Below, one piece after another: positions 33,801 through 46,383 of a stretch of DNA of 46,913 nucleotides. Below the pieces are notes generated by a model that was not told the origin of the DNA, searched no databases, and saw only the letters and a program-made list of their open reading frames with translations. Positions within the stretch are counted from its first letter, which is position 1, and every line of letters starts with the position of its first letter. The position numbers and the translations under genes were made by a program. The stretch comes from Acanthaster planci (Eukaryota; Echinodermata; Asteroidea; Valvatida; Acanthasteridae), in contig NW_019091511.1 of the NCBI RefSeq assembly GCF_001949145.1, positions 420,092-467,004 on the forward strand. Reading direction: 5' to 3'.

Positions 33801-36800
33801 TTCAGTGAATTTTTCTATCCAAATTGATTAAGAGTTCAAATTTTAAAAATCTTCCAGGTAAAAATATGAAATTTTTATAATATCTAATTTTTTTTCTGGG
33901 GTTTTGTGGATTTTTATGCCAGTCAGTGGGCTGGTTTCATCAAGCTTAGTGCCAGACAGTAGAATGCTGTCGTGGAGATCTCCAACTAACCTAGCTATAA
34001 CACTGGCTGAGTACATGCTCTTGAGTTCTCACCCCGAGTGTGTGAAAATGCCCAAAGCTGAAGTGAATCAACTTAGTATTTCAGTTAGTCAAGGTCGTTT
34101 ATGGTAAATTCACTAAATTCAGTATCAATTGAAATATGGATGTCACTCTGGCTTAGACATATTCAGTTTGCCATACATTTCCCAAGATGAAGCTGATCCC
34201 AAGCGATCCACACGATGGGTTTCATTTGTTTACGTACACTGTTTGAATTCTGAAATAGCTCATTTTAAGTCACTAAGGTCAAAGGTCAGTCACACCAAGT
34301 GACATAATCGGACACAAAAAGTTGTGCCATGGAACCTTGCACAACAAACAGTATTGCTCTTTATTTTGTTTCCAGTGACCATGGTAACTGAATTTTTAAT
34401 GACTGTTGTTACCAGTGAGTGGTACTTGTAGGCCACCAACCAGAAGACATTCTGGATTTCGCTTCACGCGATGTTCATTTTCATCGTTTTGTTGGTGATT
34501 GCTTGCATGTTTTGTACATGAAAGAAGGCCAAATGTAGGGTCATCTGACCATCTGTTAGTGTTTGACACATTGCCAGCATGTGAGGCAATTTTTTCTCCT
34601 GGCATGACACTGTTTTACCAAACAGCTGGATGTGGTACAGCTTCCGTTTAGAAGTGAGAAATTGGCTTGATGAGAACTTCACTTTTGGGTGTGTACTGTG
34701 AAATCCTAGAGTTTACACATAGCTCACTTGTGCCAATCACGTGTACATGTACCCTCTGCAGCACTCGTGCAGAATCTGGCAAGGTAACCAGCTAAGCTAC
34801 GAATGGCCCTGTCTGGTTGTTCGTACATCAGTCCAAGAAACGATTAACTCATATACTGGAACCAGTAGATCTCTTAGCTCTCAGTCCTCCATGATCACTC
34901 ATGAACATCCTACGCAAAAATTAGAAGCTTCATCTGAGCAAAGTTCACCTCCTGTATTTTACACACACCCATACGTGGAAGTGTACATATGTGCACATAT
35001 GTACCATCCTGGTTATATAGACATGGTTGCTTAAATGCTGGTTGTTTTGACAGGTTTCGGTTGGTGTTTATAGCCCAGCCTTTGTGGTACATGTACATGT
35101 ATGTTTGTATGATCAATTTCATTTGTATTAAGGTTATGTCTACAGTCAAGGGCTTGGTCTAGGTTTATTTAAAATGCACGCATGTGTGCGTGCATGCACA
35201 TGTTAATGTCACACCCACTCTTCCTGTGGTAATGAATGAATTCCTGCATGTTGAAGCCAATGAATCTGTCAGGTCTCATAGTGTAATGCTTGGCCCCGCT
35301 GAAATCATTTTTGTTTTTGTTGGCAGTTTAATTTCTACATGTACCATTTTTTATTCCACACACAGCAGGCTTTGGATTTTGTCAACTCTAAGATACTGGT
35401 CAGTTTTAAGCTTAAACAAATGCAGGCACCGGTACCTCCTATTGAGGTGAAGAATTGTACACATGTACTGTTACATGTACATGTACATACATGAAGCCCC
35501 ACCCAGCAAGGAGACCATTGCTATATGAACAGGAAATTACAAAGGAACCTGGATTTGGTTGGTTGTTTCACAGGTAAAAGTATTGTACATGTACCTTACT
35601 TTCAGGAAGTGTTACCTGCGATGTACATGTACATGCCTCTATCTGCATACCAACCCCTGGTATATAAACAAGGACACATACGTGTAGTTGGAGTGCAGAC
35701 ACACTGAAAAGGACAATACAAACTTGTACATGAAGCTGGCCTGACTTGGTTGGACAATCAAAACATGACCATCAGCAAGAGAAACAAACTCGACGTTGAT
35801 CCAGCAATATGCATTGTTCTCATTTCTATTGTCCTTTAGTTTGATGCAAATTGGCAGAATAAGCCGGACCAGGCCAAACCCATTGAGACCAGGATTGAGG
35901 GTTTGTTTAAAGCTTTGACACGTACATGTACATGTATTGTGTACATGTAATCTTGCACCAGCTTGATAATTCTAAACAGTTTTCATCCACTGAAATGTTC
36001 CGCAGAAGTTCTTTGCATGTTGTTGTACAGTGAATGTCCCAAGCCCACTGCTATACTTGCTCTTTATAGAATCTTATTCCATTCAGTATTTCTGGACCCC
36101 GTAGAGTTAACAAAAAAGACATTGTTGTCTTCTTTTCTAAATGCAGTCCTTATTTATTTTATCAGTAGTCTTTGTTCATCCAAACATTTGCGTACCTACC
36201 AATCCATATGATGCCACAAACGGTATCGAATACCCTATAAACTTTCCAGGAGTCCCTCATTTCGAAACAGTTGACTTGAAGTTTCCTGAGAGGTCATGCG
36301 GAGGTCAGTCCACGTTGGAAAAACCAGCGATTTGGCTGGGTTTATATTGTAGAGTCAAGGGAGACTTCTTTGGGAATGATTCCATGAAAATGTTTATTCT
36401 GTCTGCAAAACCAATTCCATCCTGTGGGTATGATCGCTACACTTCCTTCGCGAATTCATGTCTGCAATGTTTTATTAAGCTGTGTACATGTGCAAGTTTT
36501 TGGCTTGCTTTTAAGAATTTTCAGTCATCCTTCGAATAACAGACACAATGAAAAAGTGCATGTACGTAGAAATATGGTTTGTGTTTTGTTTTCTTTTGAT
36601 TCTGAAGAAAGGTGGGATCTTGTTCATCTTTTGAATATTCATGTGCATGAATATTACATTTCAGTATTTATGTACGTCCATTTTGTCAATTTTTTTGTCA
36701 TCATGTACATGTACACATGTACTGTAGGTTCGCATTTTCAAAGGTCGGTTATAACTTACATTCTGCATTGAAAGGCTCATAGTACCTGAATAGCTCGGGC

Positions 36801-39800
36801 ATCCATGTCAAGAATTTTAGGTCATGTTTCAACAAGATAAACACCTTTTTGACCTCAAGCCTTGAAGTTGAACGCTTGGTGGCAAGTATGCCTACATGCA
36901 GTTAGCCTGCTGGTAGTTGTTGATTTCTTCCACAGATATTGTAATTTTGGATTCCATAAATTGGCTAAGTATTCAAAGCATTCAGAGGTTTTGCGTTCTA
37001 ATCTGTTTCTGATGTGTGAAAGAGAGTCATTTTCCACCACATTCTTTGTTATTGTCTGGGAATGTTTGGCTTCTTTTGTCATGTTGGAGATTTGAAGTGG
37101 TGTGCTCAGCCATATCGCCTGCCCAAAATACCTCATTGACTGGTGATGTTTGTTGTTTACTGCTTTTACACCACGGTTTGGTAATAGAAGGCAGGATTTC
37201 CTCCCTCACAGCAATTCCACTGCCTTCTTATTTTTTTTATCAACTGACATCCAGGCAGGAGATTGGTTTCCTGTAGGTGAATGGAAGGAACGTAATGACC
37301 TCATTAGAATGCCTCTCAGTAGTTGGTACCTTGGTGTATGTGCGATACCTGGAGTGGAAGCTCACCAACCCCCAACTGGCAGGGTACCATCTGTTATGTC
37401 AGGAGACAGTTTGTCCAATCATGCAATGTTAATACGTACCAATTGTGTCTACTGATGAATTTCAAGTTTTGGATTCATGGATTGTAGCATTGCAGTGGAG
37501 GAAAGTAGACAGAATTCCAGGGTGGAAGTGGGGTTTGGACTGCAGCTCTTGAAGCACCAATACATGTACATGGAGATGAAAGTATATTTAGACAGATAGA
37601 ATTGAAAAGTATTAATATGGCTTAGGTTGGGTATCTTGATTTGTGTACTTGCCAGCCAGAATGTGGCCTGAATTTTATTTCAAAACAGGACTCATGAAAT
37701 CATTGTGAGTTGTAAAAAGTGATTGATCCAGAGTCTGGAAATCGTTGAATATTGGGGCAAGTGGATGAAATGGCAAGATTTTTTACTGGAAGAGGTTGCT
37801 CAGCAGGAGGCCTGGAGATCCTGTGGTTTCTGGGAGCAGATACCATCAAGCAGAAGGAGGTTTTATACCTGGAATTTGAAACCTCTGTCCTGAGGTCGTA
37901 TATCTCCACTGGTCACCAATGACATTACTTGGAAACTTCAGTAGTTTTTGTCTTTGACCTTTGGTTGTTAGCAGCAGGGTGCCAGTTTCTGGCATGTTGG
38001 TGGTTGGCATTGGATGTCAGCTCAGGAATTCAACCCTCAGTCAGTCTTTTATTGGATGGAGTTGTAGGATGTATGGAGTTTCACTAGTGGTTGACCACTG
38101 TGACTTAAGTTTCAGGACTGTAGACACCACTTCTTTTTTTTTCATTTTTGTGGCAGGAATTAAAGCAAGAGTTGATTTCATAAATTTTAAGTAGTATTTG
38201 GACAACTTCACCATGTAATCTGCAGAAACAAACACTGGTTGTGAACAACATACAATTCTTCAATATAACAAAGACAATTCATAATATTTGGTGCTAAAAG
38301 ACCAGGGAAACCAGTACTGGTGTTTCTGATTTGTGCTTAAAAACTCGTACAAGACTACCCTTGACATGTACGATAGGCTGACATATTGTAGAATGCTGTA
38401 GAACGAAACGATATCTCCTCAACCAATAAAATATTCAAAGTTTACAGAAGCATAGTCAGATTAGGTAAACGAGCACTACACATGTTCACATTTGCCAAGA
38501 CTACAGCGCATTATGCACATGAACATGAATACATAATTACATTACACCTTGGGGTTATTGCAGGAAGTTAGAAGGCCAAGTGAAATCAATTACTGCCCAA
38601 ACTAGCTTATACCTCCAGTTAATCGGCATAGATACAGTATTCCCTTCCCTCGTGCTCACAAAATGAGATTAAACATGAATAATTTTTGTGTTGGTCCAGC
38701 TGGCCATGTGGGCCATGGGACTGTAAGTGCACTGTTTTTCTCTGACTGGAGTGTAACCTGTAAAACCACATATCTGGGTTACTGTCCAGAGTTTACTTGT
38801 TTGTAGGTATAGGTAAGCGTTGAATGTTTGCCACATTTTTTGTTTTAAATCATACTCTTACAGAGATGGAAATGATCTGACCCTGTTTCAGTTGACATCT
38901 GCTCCCTTGGAAATCTAACTTTAAGCTCAATCCAATCTTGATATCAAATACCATGAACAAATGTACTTTATGGATCAAGGCATACCTGGACATTCACTAT
39001 CTCAAGAGGCGACAGTGATTTACTACTGCAAGGAATCATTGTGCAGAAATTCTTTGGCTTAGAAGCTTCCATAAAACTGTCAACATTGACACAAGGGATA
39101 GATAGTAATGCTGACTTCACACTGGGGAATCTTGGGCTGTTGTTGATCAGCATAAGGACTGCCGAAGAGGATTTTGTTATTTTAAGTTAACCCTGCATTT
39201 CTCCAGAGATTTTTTCATCAACTTTCCAGAGCTGAAATGTTGACTGATAAGTGGATATTTATCAAACGGTTTGATTTATGAAATTCATTTTAAAATATGC
39301 AGTGAGCTATTACAGTACTTGAAATTAATTTAAAAGATTTACACACACCAAGGGAACAATAAATATGCTTATAAATGTATCACTCCAAAAACCGAAACAG
39401 AAAAGAAGTTATGAAACAATGTCTTACACTTCTGGGGTAACAAGACCGTTAAATTGTAAGGATACAGCCAAAAACTACTTATTAAGACTTTCCGAGTGAA
39501 AATATGTGAATACACGTATGTACATTGGTCATTGATCTGTGTATTGCATTTTGAGGCTTTAAGGGAAAAAGCCTGTTTGTTTTTTTCCGGAACATCAGAA
39601 TCATGCATTGTGGAGAGCTTTGCATGAACCAGGTTCATTTAAATGTCATCCCCATTAATACATCAAATTAGATCAGCTGGATTTCAGGGTTCTCATCCTT
39701 GTCAGTGAGTGTGTAGATTCCAGGTTTATGAATTTGCCTGTTCAGAATCTTTTGCTTCAGAGATTTGAGTGCTGCAAATAAACAGTTCCTTTGGGAAGAA

Positions 39801-42800
39801 AATGTACTCAACGCTCAGTACTGAGAAAGTGTATGTCGCTGGGAAAATAAAACAGTAACCTTGCTTTAAAAAACTCAGGAATAACAATAGGTTGCATGTA
39901 CATGTCCTGCAATGATGTCACACATCCGTAAATGTTTTTTTTAAAGGAAAACGTGGTTTTCCTGCCAGTGGACCTAATGTGGAGCCAGTGAACATTAGAC
40001 AAAGGAACTTGACGTCTGAGGTTACTCTGCATTTGTGAAAGTCGTGCTTATTTAAGAACAGCTTGGAAATGGTTTTTGATGGAGGGTTGCAAAAATCACA
40101 TTACAGAAGGAGTCAACAGGCACATTAGTTGTTTTATTTATACTTTTGGTTTCTCTTTTCGAGTGAATTGTCGGATGTGCAGAAATCCAACCTGTGTTGC
40201 TCACAATGCTCAGTGAAGAATATCTTTTACACGGAATTTGAAGCATGTATCCCATCGGTTTGCATGAATGTTGTCTGTTGCATCATTTGGGGTATTTTCA
40301 TTGAGTTTGACATGTCAAGATCAGGCAGTGGTCATTAAATTCTCTGGCTAGGTTGTTGACCTTGCTAGAGTGTTAAGGTAAATTATGCAGGTGGCTGCCA
40401 ACATGAGTGCCGCTGGATTATGTACCCCGAGAAGAATGATTAACATGTATTTTCACCTTTACCATTACCTTTACATTCACATGATATGAAAGAAAAAGCA
40501 GTCCATTCCTAACTGTCTGAAATGGTCCTACATTTTTTTAAGAGAAACTCTGTTTGTCAATGTGAGTTGACACACCCTCTAATGTACAGTACTGTACATG
40601 TCACAGACACAAGCATCAGTGTACATGTATGCATGTATGTACATGTACCAATATACCGTGCTGGAGTTTATCATGTAATGAGCATTACTAATGTATATTA
40701 TGTCATGTCATGCTCAAGTATAGACTGCTGTTGGACTTACAATGTGCATACATGTATGTGTAAGCAGTTGCAAATTACCGTCTACCAGTCGTAACATATA
40801 TGTACCGGTTGTACTGTACATGTACACATATGTGTAACAGTTGCAAACTACCGTCTACCAGTCGTAACATATACATGTATGTACCGGTTGTACTGAACGT
40901 GCACAAAGTAGGGATGTAGAGCAGGTAGGAAAGTAAGGTTGGACTTCTGGTCTCCATAGGGGTCCATACCCTTTATGTCAAAATCGGTTACCCAGCCTGA
41001 GAGCTGTACACGCCCACATGCAGTACCATAGAGGCCATTGAGCAGGCATTGTACAGATGCATGTACAACTGTACCATATACCACTCACACTGCATGAACA
41101 TTCCACAGGAGGACAAAACATATTGTGTTGATTGTTGACCCACAAAGGACATTGTGGCTGGCTCTCAAAGGACCTTGCCTGTATGCAAATTGTCTGGAAG
41201 TTGAACCTCATAGGGGATTTGATGAAGGACATTGATTCCAAACCACCTTGTCTGATCATCTGACAACTTACAGGAAATAACATGTACATATAGGGCCTGC
41301 ATGTGAATATAGACAGGTTGTTCATGCATTCCATGCCGAATTCATACCATTGTCTAGAAATTAGAAAATTGTGACCCACACTTGTGAGATGTTTGTCATT
41401 CACTGTTATTTACTTCCATTGCTAGCAATTGAATGTGGGATCTTACTGTTTGTGAAGTTGATTAAATAAAGTTATTCCCAATGCTGACCTTTTTCTGCTT
41501 AAGAAAACTTCCTGAATTGCATATATTGTGCACTCCAGTATTAACACAGGTGTACATCCTTTGTACTGTTTTCTTCCGGAAAGACACATTTTTAGTTTTT
41601 TTTCGTAGCATGAAAACTCAGACATTCCCAACGGAAATAGTGCATGCAATGAATGACCAGTTTTAAAAAGTTCTTGACAAGTGCATAAGTGTGGGGTGAT
41701 TAGTCAAACTGACAAGTCGAGGGAGTTATGAACCTTGAGTCAACACTCCCTCTGTCTGTCAGTCATTCCCTGGTCAGTCAGATATCAGCTAGAGCCTAGA
41801 GGGGGAAATTCCAACCTGTCTCTGTTTGCAACCTGTAGGTGTTATGGACAAGAATGATTCTGTCAAGCTGCCTTGCATGTACGGTCACTCTGTAAAGTTG
41901 TGGTCCCCATTACAGTTTGGTGTCCTTGTTACACCTGACCCATGTAATTTGATAAAGGATACACACACATGTATATCAGTGAAATCGAGTTCATACTTTT
42001 GGAAATTAAAGAATGTGTTCTAAATTTACAAAATCACAGGCTGGACGTGACGGGAACAGGAAAAAAATGGACCTTGAATTTATAGCGTGACCCTTAGTCT
42101 AATTGCGGATGCTTCAGACATCAAATCTACAAATCCAATAAAGGTTATCAGAATTCAAACACAAAACTTCCAGTTATTCAGAGGAATTTCTTGGTCAATG
42201 GTCAAAGACTTATACTTGTATATGTAACTTACAGCTTATCAGAAGTGAAGTCTGTTTTGTATGAATGTGTGTGTTGAGCATTACTTAACAAATATTTAAG
42301 AAGTAGAATGCCATTTTGAAACTTGCCTCCCGTTTTGTGAGGTCTGTGCAAAGTCTATTCAGAGTGCAAACTTCATTTTCTGAATGTTGCCCTTATGTCT
42401 ATGAGCAGAGTTTACATTTACGCAAGTATACCGTACATAATTGTCCTTACACTTTGAAGAGAACATTTGGCCAGTGCCAATAGATCTTATTCATGGGGAA
42501 GCCATTTTATCTTGTTCCCCGAATCTATTATATTCAATGTAATCTGTTAAATTTGGTGGTGCCAGACTATTTTCAGTGTCATATCTCAGTTGCAGTTTTT
42601 AGACTTTAGAGCATTTACATGTAGATGTGATTTATTATGAATTATGAATTATTCTAAACAATAGCTGACATGAACTGTTAGTTTGTTGCTGTTGGTTCGA
42701 CTCTCAGGTTTCCAAACTGGAAAATGTAATTTTACTTTCAATTCAAGATGGCCAACACATGAATCCCATTTAAGTCAGAGGAATCCAGAAATGAAATTGT

Positions 42801-45800
42801 GTTTCTTGTCTTGCCTTATTTGATTTGCAAATGTTCATGCCATCAGGGGTGATGATAAATTAACGGATGATGGACATGTGAAGTGATCCATCACAGTGTT
42901 CTATTGCCTAGCCAGTCATTGGCAATACTGTGTTAAGATGGCTTTGCTTGAATGGAGTCTAGGCATTCATGCTGATAAGTAGTTTTGCAGCGTGTTTGTA
43001 ATGTTCCTTTCGGCTGTAATCGTTGGAATCGTCTTGAAAGAAGACAGTCGTGAAACCATCTAAGTAGACTAACGGCAGGTTTAATATCCATTGGATAGAA
43101 GCCCTAATTTTAGACCAACCTACATGTACATTGAAACAAAATACATGTAAGTCACAAGTCACGGACTTTATTTGCTAAATACCTGAAAAAACAGTCTTGA
43201 ATAATGCAAGTCAGATAACCTCAGCATTTTTCTCCCCAATGTTGCTTACAATCAGCAGGATGGCAAACTGAGCAATGCATTCAAGCAAAGAGCTGAGTTT
43301 TCTCCTTAATGAATAATGACATAAATCACTGTAAATGGTAGTCTGGTAACCCGTGTTGTTTCATGTGTTGACATTTTTTCACTGTCCCATTTTATTACTG
43401 TGATTAAATGTCTCCCTTTTTCCTCACTTTTTTCTCTTGTGCAGACCGTGAAGACCAATCCATCCTGTGCACGTGAGTTCCATTTTTGAGTCATCAATGT
43501 TCAGTGATTCCTTCACATGGCAAGAAATGAAAGGTTTTCTAAGAAGTGTGACGACAATGCACTGGAGATTCAGCTCCACGCTTTCCACATTTTGATACAA
43601 ATGCCAGCCAGTTGGACAAATTTCATTGCACCCTGGAGATAGTTAAATGTACTGATGGGTAGATGGATTGATTCCCCTGTTTGAAGTTGCAGCTGAGAGT
43701 GATCATTCACTTGCTGGTAGTGCACTCCTATATTTCCCTTGATTGTCTGTGTTGTTTGTTACCAGCCAGCTAGAACCCCCTTCCCATCACAATACTTGCA
43801 ATTATCCAAGATCTCTAAGGATTATCCATCCCATGGGAATTGAATTCGGTGGAGTGTTCCATAGTGCTGTCCTCATCTTTCATTGACACTGACCAAGTGT
43901 ACTACCCTGACCCTCTCAGAGGTTTCACAAATCAGCAGGAGTTTTAGAGGACTTCACAGGATTGATCAAAGTGGAAGCCTCATAACCCGTCCCTTACCCT
44001 GACTGTGCTGCCACCGTGTTGAAACCAACAACATCCAATGGCTATGAATAAGTGGAGCCTGCTGAAGCCAGCAGAGTCCAATAGCTGCAACCAAAGGCCT
44101 TTTGTTCAATGCCCACATCAACAACGGCCCTTAGAGAGTGCCCACTGTTGGATATTGTTGGGTTCAGTGTGGTTGGGGTTTGTGTTGTTTACTTTGAGTG
44201 TAAGAACCCTTGAAAAATTCAGAAATTACTTGGAAGTATCGTAAGGTTCCTATGTACGATTGAGTTGTGGAGGGTTTTGTTCTCAATAAACTATGTTGGG
44301 TGTCACACATTTTAGATGAACCTGTTAACAATTCAGTCCATGCTGTCAGTGAAGGAAAAGGAGCCTTGAAGACACTTGGTGGCAGCAGACAACCAGGCCC
44401 CCTTTTCCACAGTTGTGCGTGTGCTGAGAACCATAAGTGCATGCCCCAAATCAAATGCACATGCACAGAACTGTCTAAAAGGACAGGTTTGTCTGTCGCA
44501 ACCCTGTGTCACTTATTATTAAAGTTAACAACTTAATCACTTAACCACAGAGTATTAAGTTGGGCTTATAAATGTACCATCCGATAATGAAAACTTTTTG
44601 GTGTTCCGTGACTTGGTTTGGAAATATTGCACACTCATTCATGTGGTTGACTGGGCAAAGTTTTGCATTCATCACAAAAATTCATTTACTGACAATCGAT
44701 AAGCCTTCCCCATGCAACCTTATTTCCATGGAACCTTGTAAAGGGTTGTATATCAGTGGGGTTAAACCACATTTTTTGACAAATGACCCACTTCAAGGTT
44801 TTCCTGTGCCTCAAAGAACCTGAGAAGAGGAGCTTACAGGGAATAAGGAATGTGACATGACTTGCTTGGGACTGTTGAGAGTGCAGTCTCCAAACCTCCA
44901 CTGGCAGGTCTTGCAAATCATGAACTGAGTAATAAGATAACCCCTAAAACCATGGTGACAGGACCAAGGGTTCTGTTGTCAAGGCCTGGTCCCCAATGCC
45001 CAACACTGAGCTTGCTCGGATTGTCTGGGGGGGGCAGTACTGCCGTATTTTGAACCTGTTGCATTCCTGTGACCTTAACAATACAAGCGGAGATTAGAGA
45101 TTCAGACTGGCTTAGGCCACTGAATGGAGGAGGCTGGAGTTTTGTCAAGACATTACCCACGCCCACATTCTCAAGTTGATGGAAGTTTGATAATGTATGT
45201 TCATGCATGTAATGTTAAAGTAATCTTTCATTGCTGTGAACTCAAGGATTTGGTGGAGGTTTTTGGAGCTTAAACACTTGCACACGCATACTTTAGTCAG
45301 CTACTCCGAGGATAGAGTCATTCTGCTAAAACGAAACTTTTTGGCTGACTTTTTGGAAACAAATTTGAGAGTTCAAACCTTTATGACTTGTTGGCCGTAT
45401 CCTAAAGACCGTCTCACAGTCAATTTTTGGATCCATGAGAAATACATGTACATGTAATTTTACAGAAGTATATGAAAAAGGAGGAAGGGACATAGAGAAG
45501 AGCACAGTCATCAAAGTCTTGTCTTGAAGGTGGTGCGCTTAATTTGGCCTGGAAAGTCAAAGATCCGTAATGGACAGGCAAGATGGGATATAAAGCAGAG
45601 TACTAGTACTGCTAGCGGTGTGCCACACCCTCAGTCAGAACTGGACTGGGGTGTGTGAGGAACGGGTATAGGAAACCACACCTTGGCAGTGACCAGCAGT
45701 GACCTCTTTCTGCTATCCAACCAAAGATTATAACGTCTTAGAGACTGATTAAGCAGTGAAATTGAGACCTGTAAATCTCACTTACTACTCATTGATGCAG

Positions 45801-46383
45801 GAGGGAAAAGTGTCCAGCAAGTTAATGCCTGATCATGAAACCACATGGCGCATTGTTGGTTGATAGGAAGTTGTAAGATTTACCTCACTGATAAGTAAAA
45901 AGGTTCAAACTCCTCAACTTTCTGATGAGCCCTGAGCTTGATTTGTTACCGTTTTCATGTACACTGAAATGTTTACCCCTGCTGAAGAGAAAGGAAATTC
46001 AGCACTTTGGCAGAGTCCAGGAGTAACTTTGTAGCGTGCATGCATCGGGCTGTGTGTCAATGAGGATTTTTGCTTTGAATTTTGAAATAGGAAAGTGGTT
46101 GAAAATGATTTTTGTCAGAAAGGGACTGGCAACTTGAAGTAAAGAAGTTGTAAAATATTCTCAGGAAAGTGGTTGCTCTTTTCACACAAGTGGATATAAA
46201 TCTGATTTGATTTTGATATTTTTCTCCTTCTTTCGTTCCTTTTCTCTCTTTGCTTCTTGTTTCCTTGGATACAGTGGGGAGTCTGGTGCCGGCAAGACAG
46301 AAAACACCAAGAAAGTCATCCAGTACCTGGCTTACATTGCCGCTAGAAAGGAAGGCAAGGGAGCCAGCGCTTCCCAGCTGCAG
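24489..46383 (+). CDS. MYH10: Non-muscle/smooth-type myosin II heavy chain, first four coding exons (continues off the right edge)
   Basis: Exons 24489-24818, 33506-33662, 43445-43472 and 46275-46383 join in phase to 208 residues. Myosin II is an ATP-driven actin motor for cytokinesis, adhesion and contractility. Seen here: the N-terminal SH3-like domain (about 27-75, [15 protein letters not shown]), the [20 protein letters not shown] segment, [32 protein letters not shown] with the P-loop at 173-180, and loop 1 ([13 protein letters not shown]). The residues match the vertebrate MYH9/10/11/14 group rather than sarcomeric myosins. One invertebrate gene probably corresponds to all four vertebrate genes, so the symbol marks the group, not a strict orthologue. 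The rest of the motor and the coiled-coil tail lie outside the window. Confidence 0.92.
25615..25643. repeat. Perfect 11-bp inverted repeat with 7-base loop
   Basis: GTCAAAATTGC, loop TCCTGGG, then GCAATTTTGAC. The hairpin has no mismatches. It lies in an intron and is not followed by a poly-T run, so there is no reason to call it a terminator. Confidence 0.8.
27256..27664. mobile_element. Small TIR element (copy 2, complete), MITE-like, with telomere-like ends
   Basis: The left end TAACCCTAACTACCCC is an imperfect inverted copy of the right end GGGGTTAGGGTTAATG. Internally it has repeated blocks: CAGGTTTGGTAC near 27313, 27453 and 27550, and GATTTTGTGAGGTTCAGTGTG near 27608. The right 50 bases match 16210-16260 closely. 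At about 410 bases and with no transposase it fits a non-autonomous element; target-site duplications are not obvious. Confidence 0.55.
33506..33662 (+). CDS. MYH10: Myosin II coding exon 2
   Basis: Acceptor TTTCCCTCATGCAG and donor CAAG/GTGAGT; phase 0 in, phase 1 out. It encodes 52 residues from [17 protein letters not shown] to [12 protein letters not shown], part of the motor head leading to the P-loop. Size and borders match the vertebrate 157-base exon. Confidence 0.94.
35174..35203. repeat. 30-base alternating purine-pyrimidine tract with internal hairpin
   Basis: Every step from 35174 to 35203 alternates purine and pyrimidine (GCACGCATGTGTGCGTGC in the middle), the pattern that favours left-handed Z-DNA. 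Inside it GCACGCA and TGCGTGC form a 7-bp stem with loop TGTG. Confidence 0.7.
40757..40904. repeat. Two-copy tandem duplication, unit about 74 bases
   Basis: The units start at 40757 and 40831. Both contain CAGTTGCAAA followed by TACCGTCTACCAGTCGTAAC and then TGTACCGGTTGTACTG. The copies differ by a few substitutions and a small insertion of TACATG units, so the duplication is fairly recent. Confidence 0.8.
43445..43472 (+). CDS. MYH10: Myosin II coding exon 3, 28-base micro-exon
   Basis: Acceptor TTTCTCTTGTGCAG and donor GCAC/GTGAGT. It completes Asp from the previous exon, reads REDQSILC and gives two bases of Thr. This 28-base exon is an old, conserved feature of myosin II genes and is too short for ORF finders. 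Confidence 0.93.
43473..46274 (+). other. Myosin II intron 3 (2.8 kb)
   Basis: No exon, repeat array or RNA gene recognised. The ORFs at 44038-45208 on both strands are short and lack codon or domain signal. The acceptor of the next exon has a long pyrimidine tract (46205-46265). Confidence 0.6.
46275..46383 (+). CDS. MYH10: Myosin II coding exon 4: P-loop and loop 1
   Basis: Acceptor CTTGGATACAG and donor CTGCAG/GTATAT; leaves phase 0. It encodes [19 protein letters not shown] (ATP-binding P-loop and following helix) and then [17 protein letters not shown], the start of surface loop 1, which tunes ADP release. In vertebrate MYH10 and MYH11 an alternative mini-exon is inserted at this junction. 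Confidence 0.93.

Larger units (their letters stand above)
33663..43444 (+). other. Myosin II intron 2 (9.8 kb)
   Basis: No supported exon. It holds dense TACATGTA-type repeats (35080-35110, 35455-35495, 35580-35635, 36700-36725, 40598-40650), a Z-DNA-prone tract at 35174-35203 and a tandem duplication at 40757-40904. The longest ORF (36141-36539, 132 codons) has no recognisable domain. Confidence 0.6.

Noticed and set aside
36141-36539. 132-codon plus-strand ORF in myosin intron 2
   Set aside because: No recognisable domain, codon bias or paired splice signals. It overlaps another long frame on the same strand, as expected by chance in 9.8 kb.
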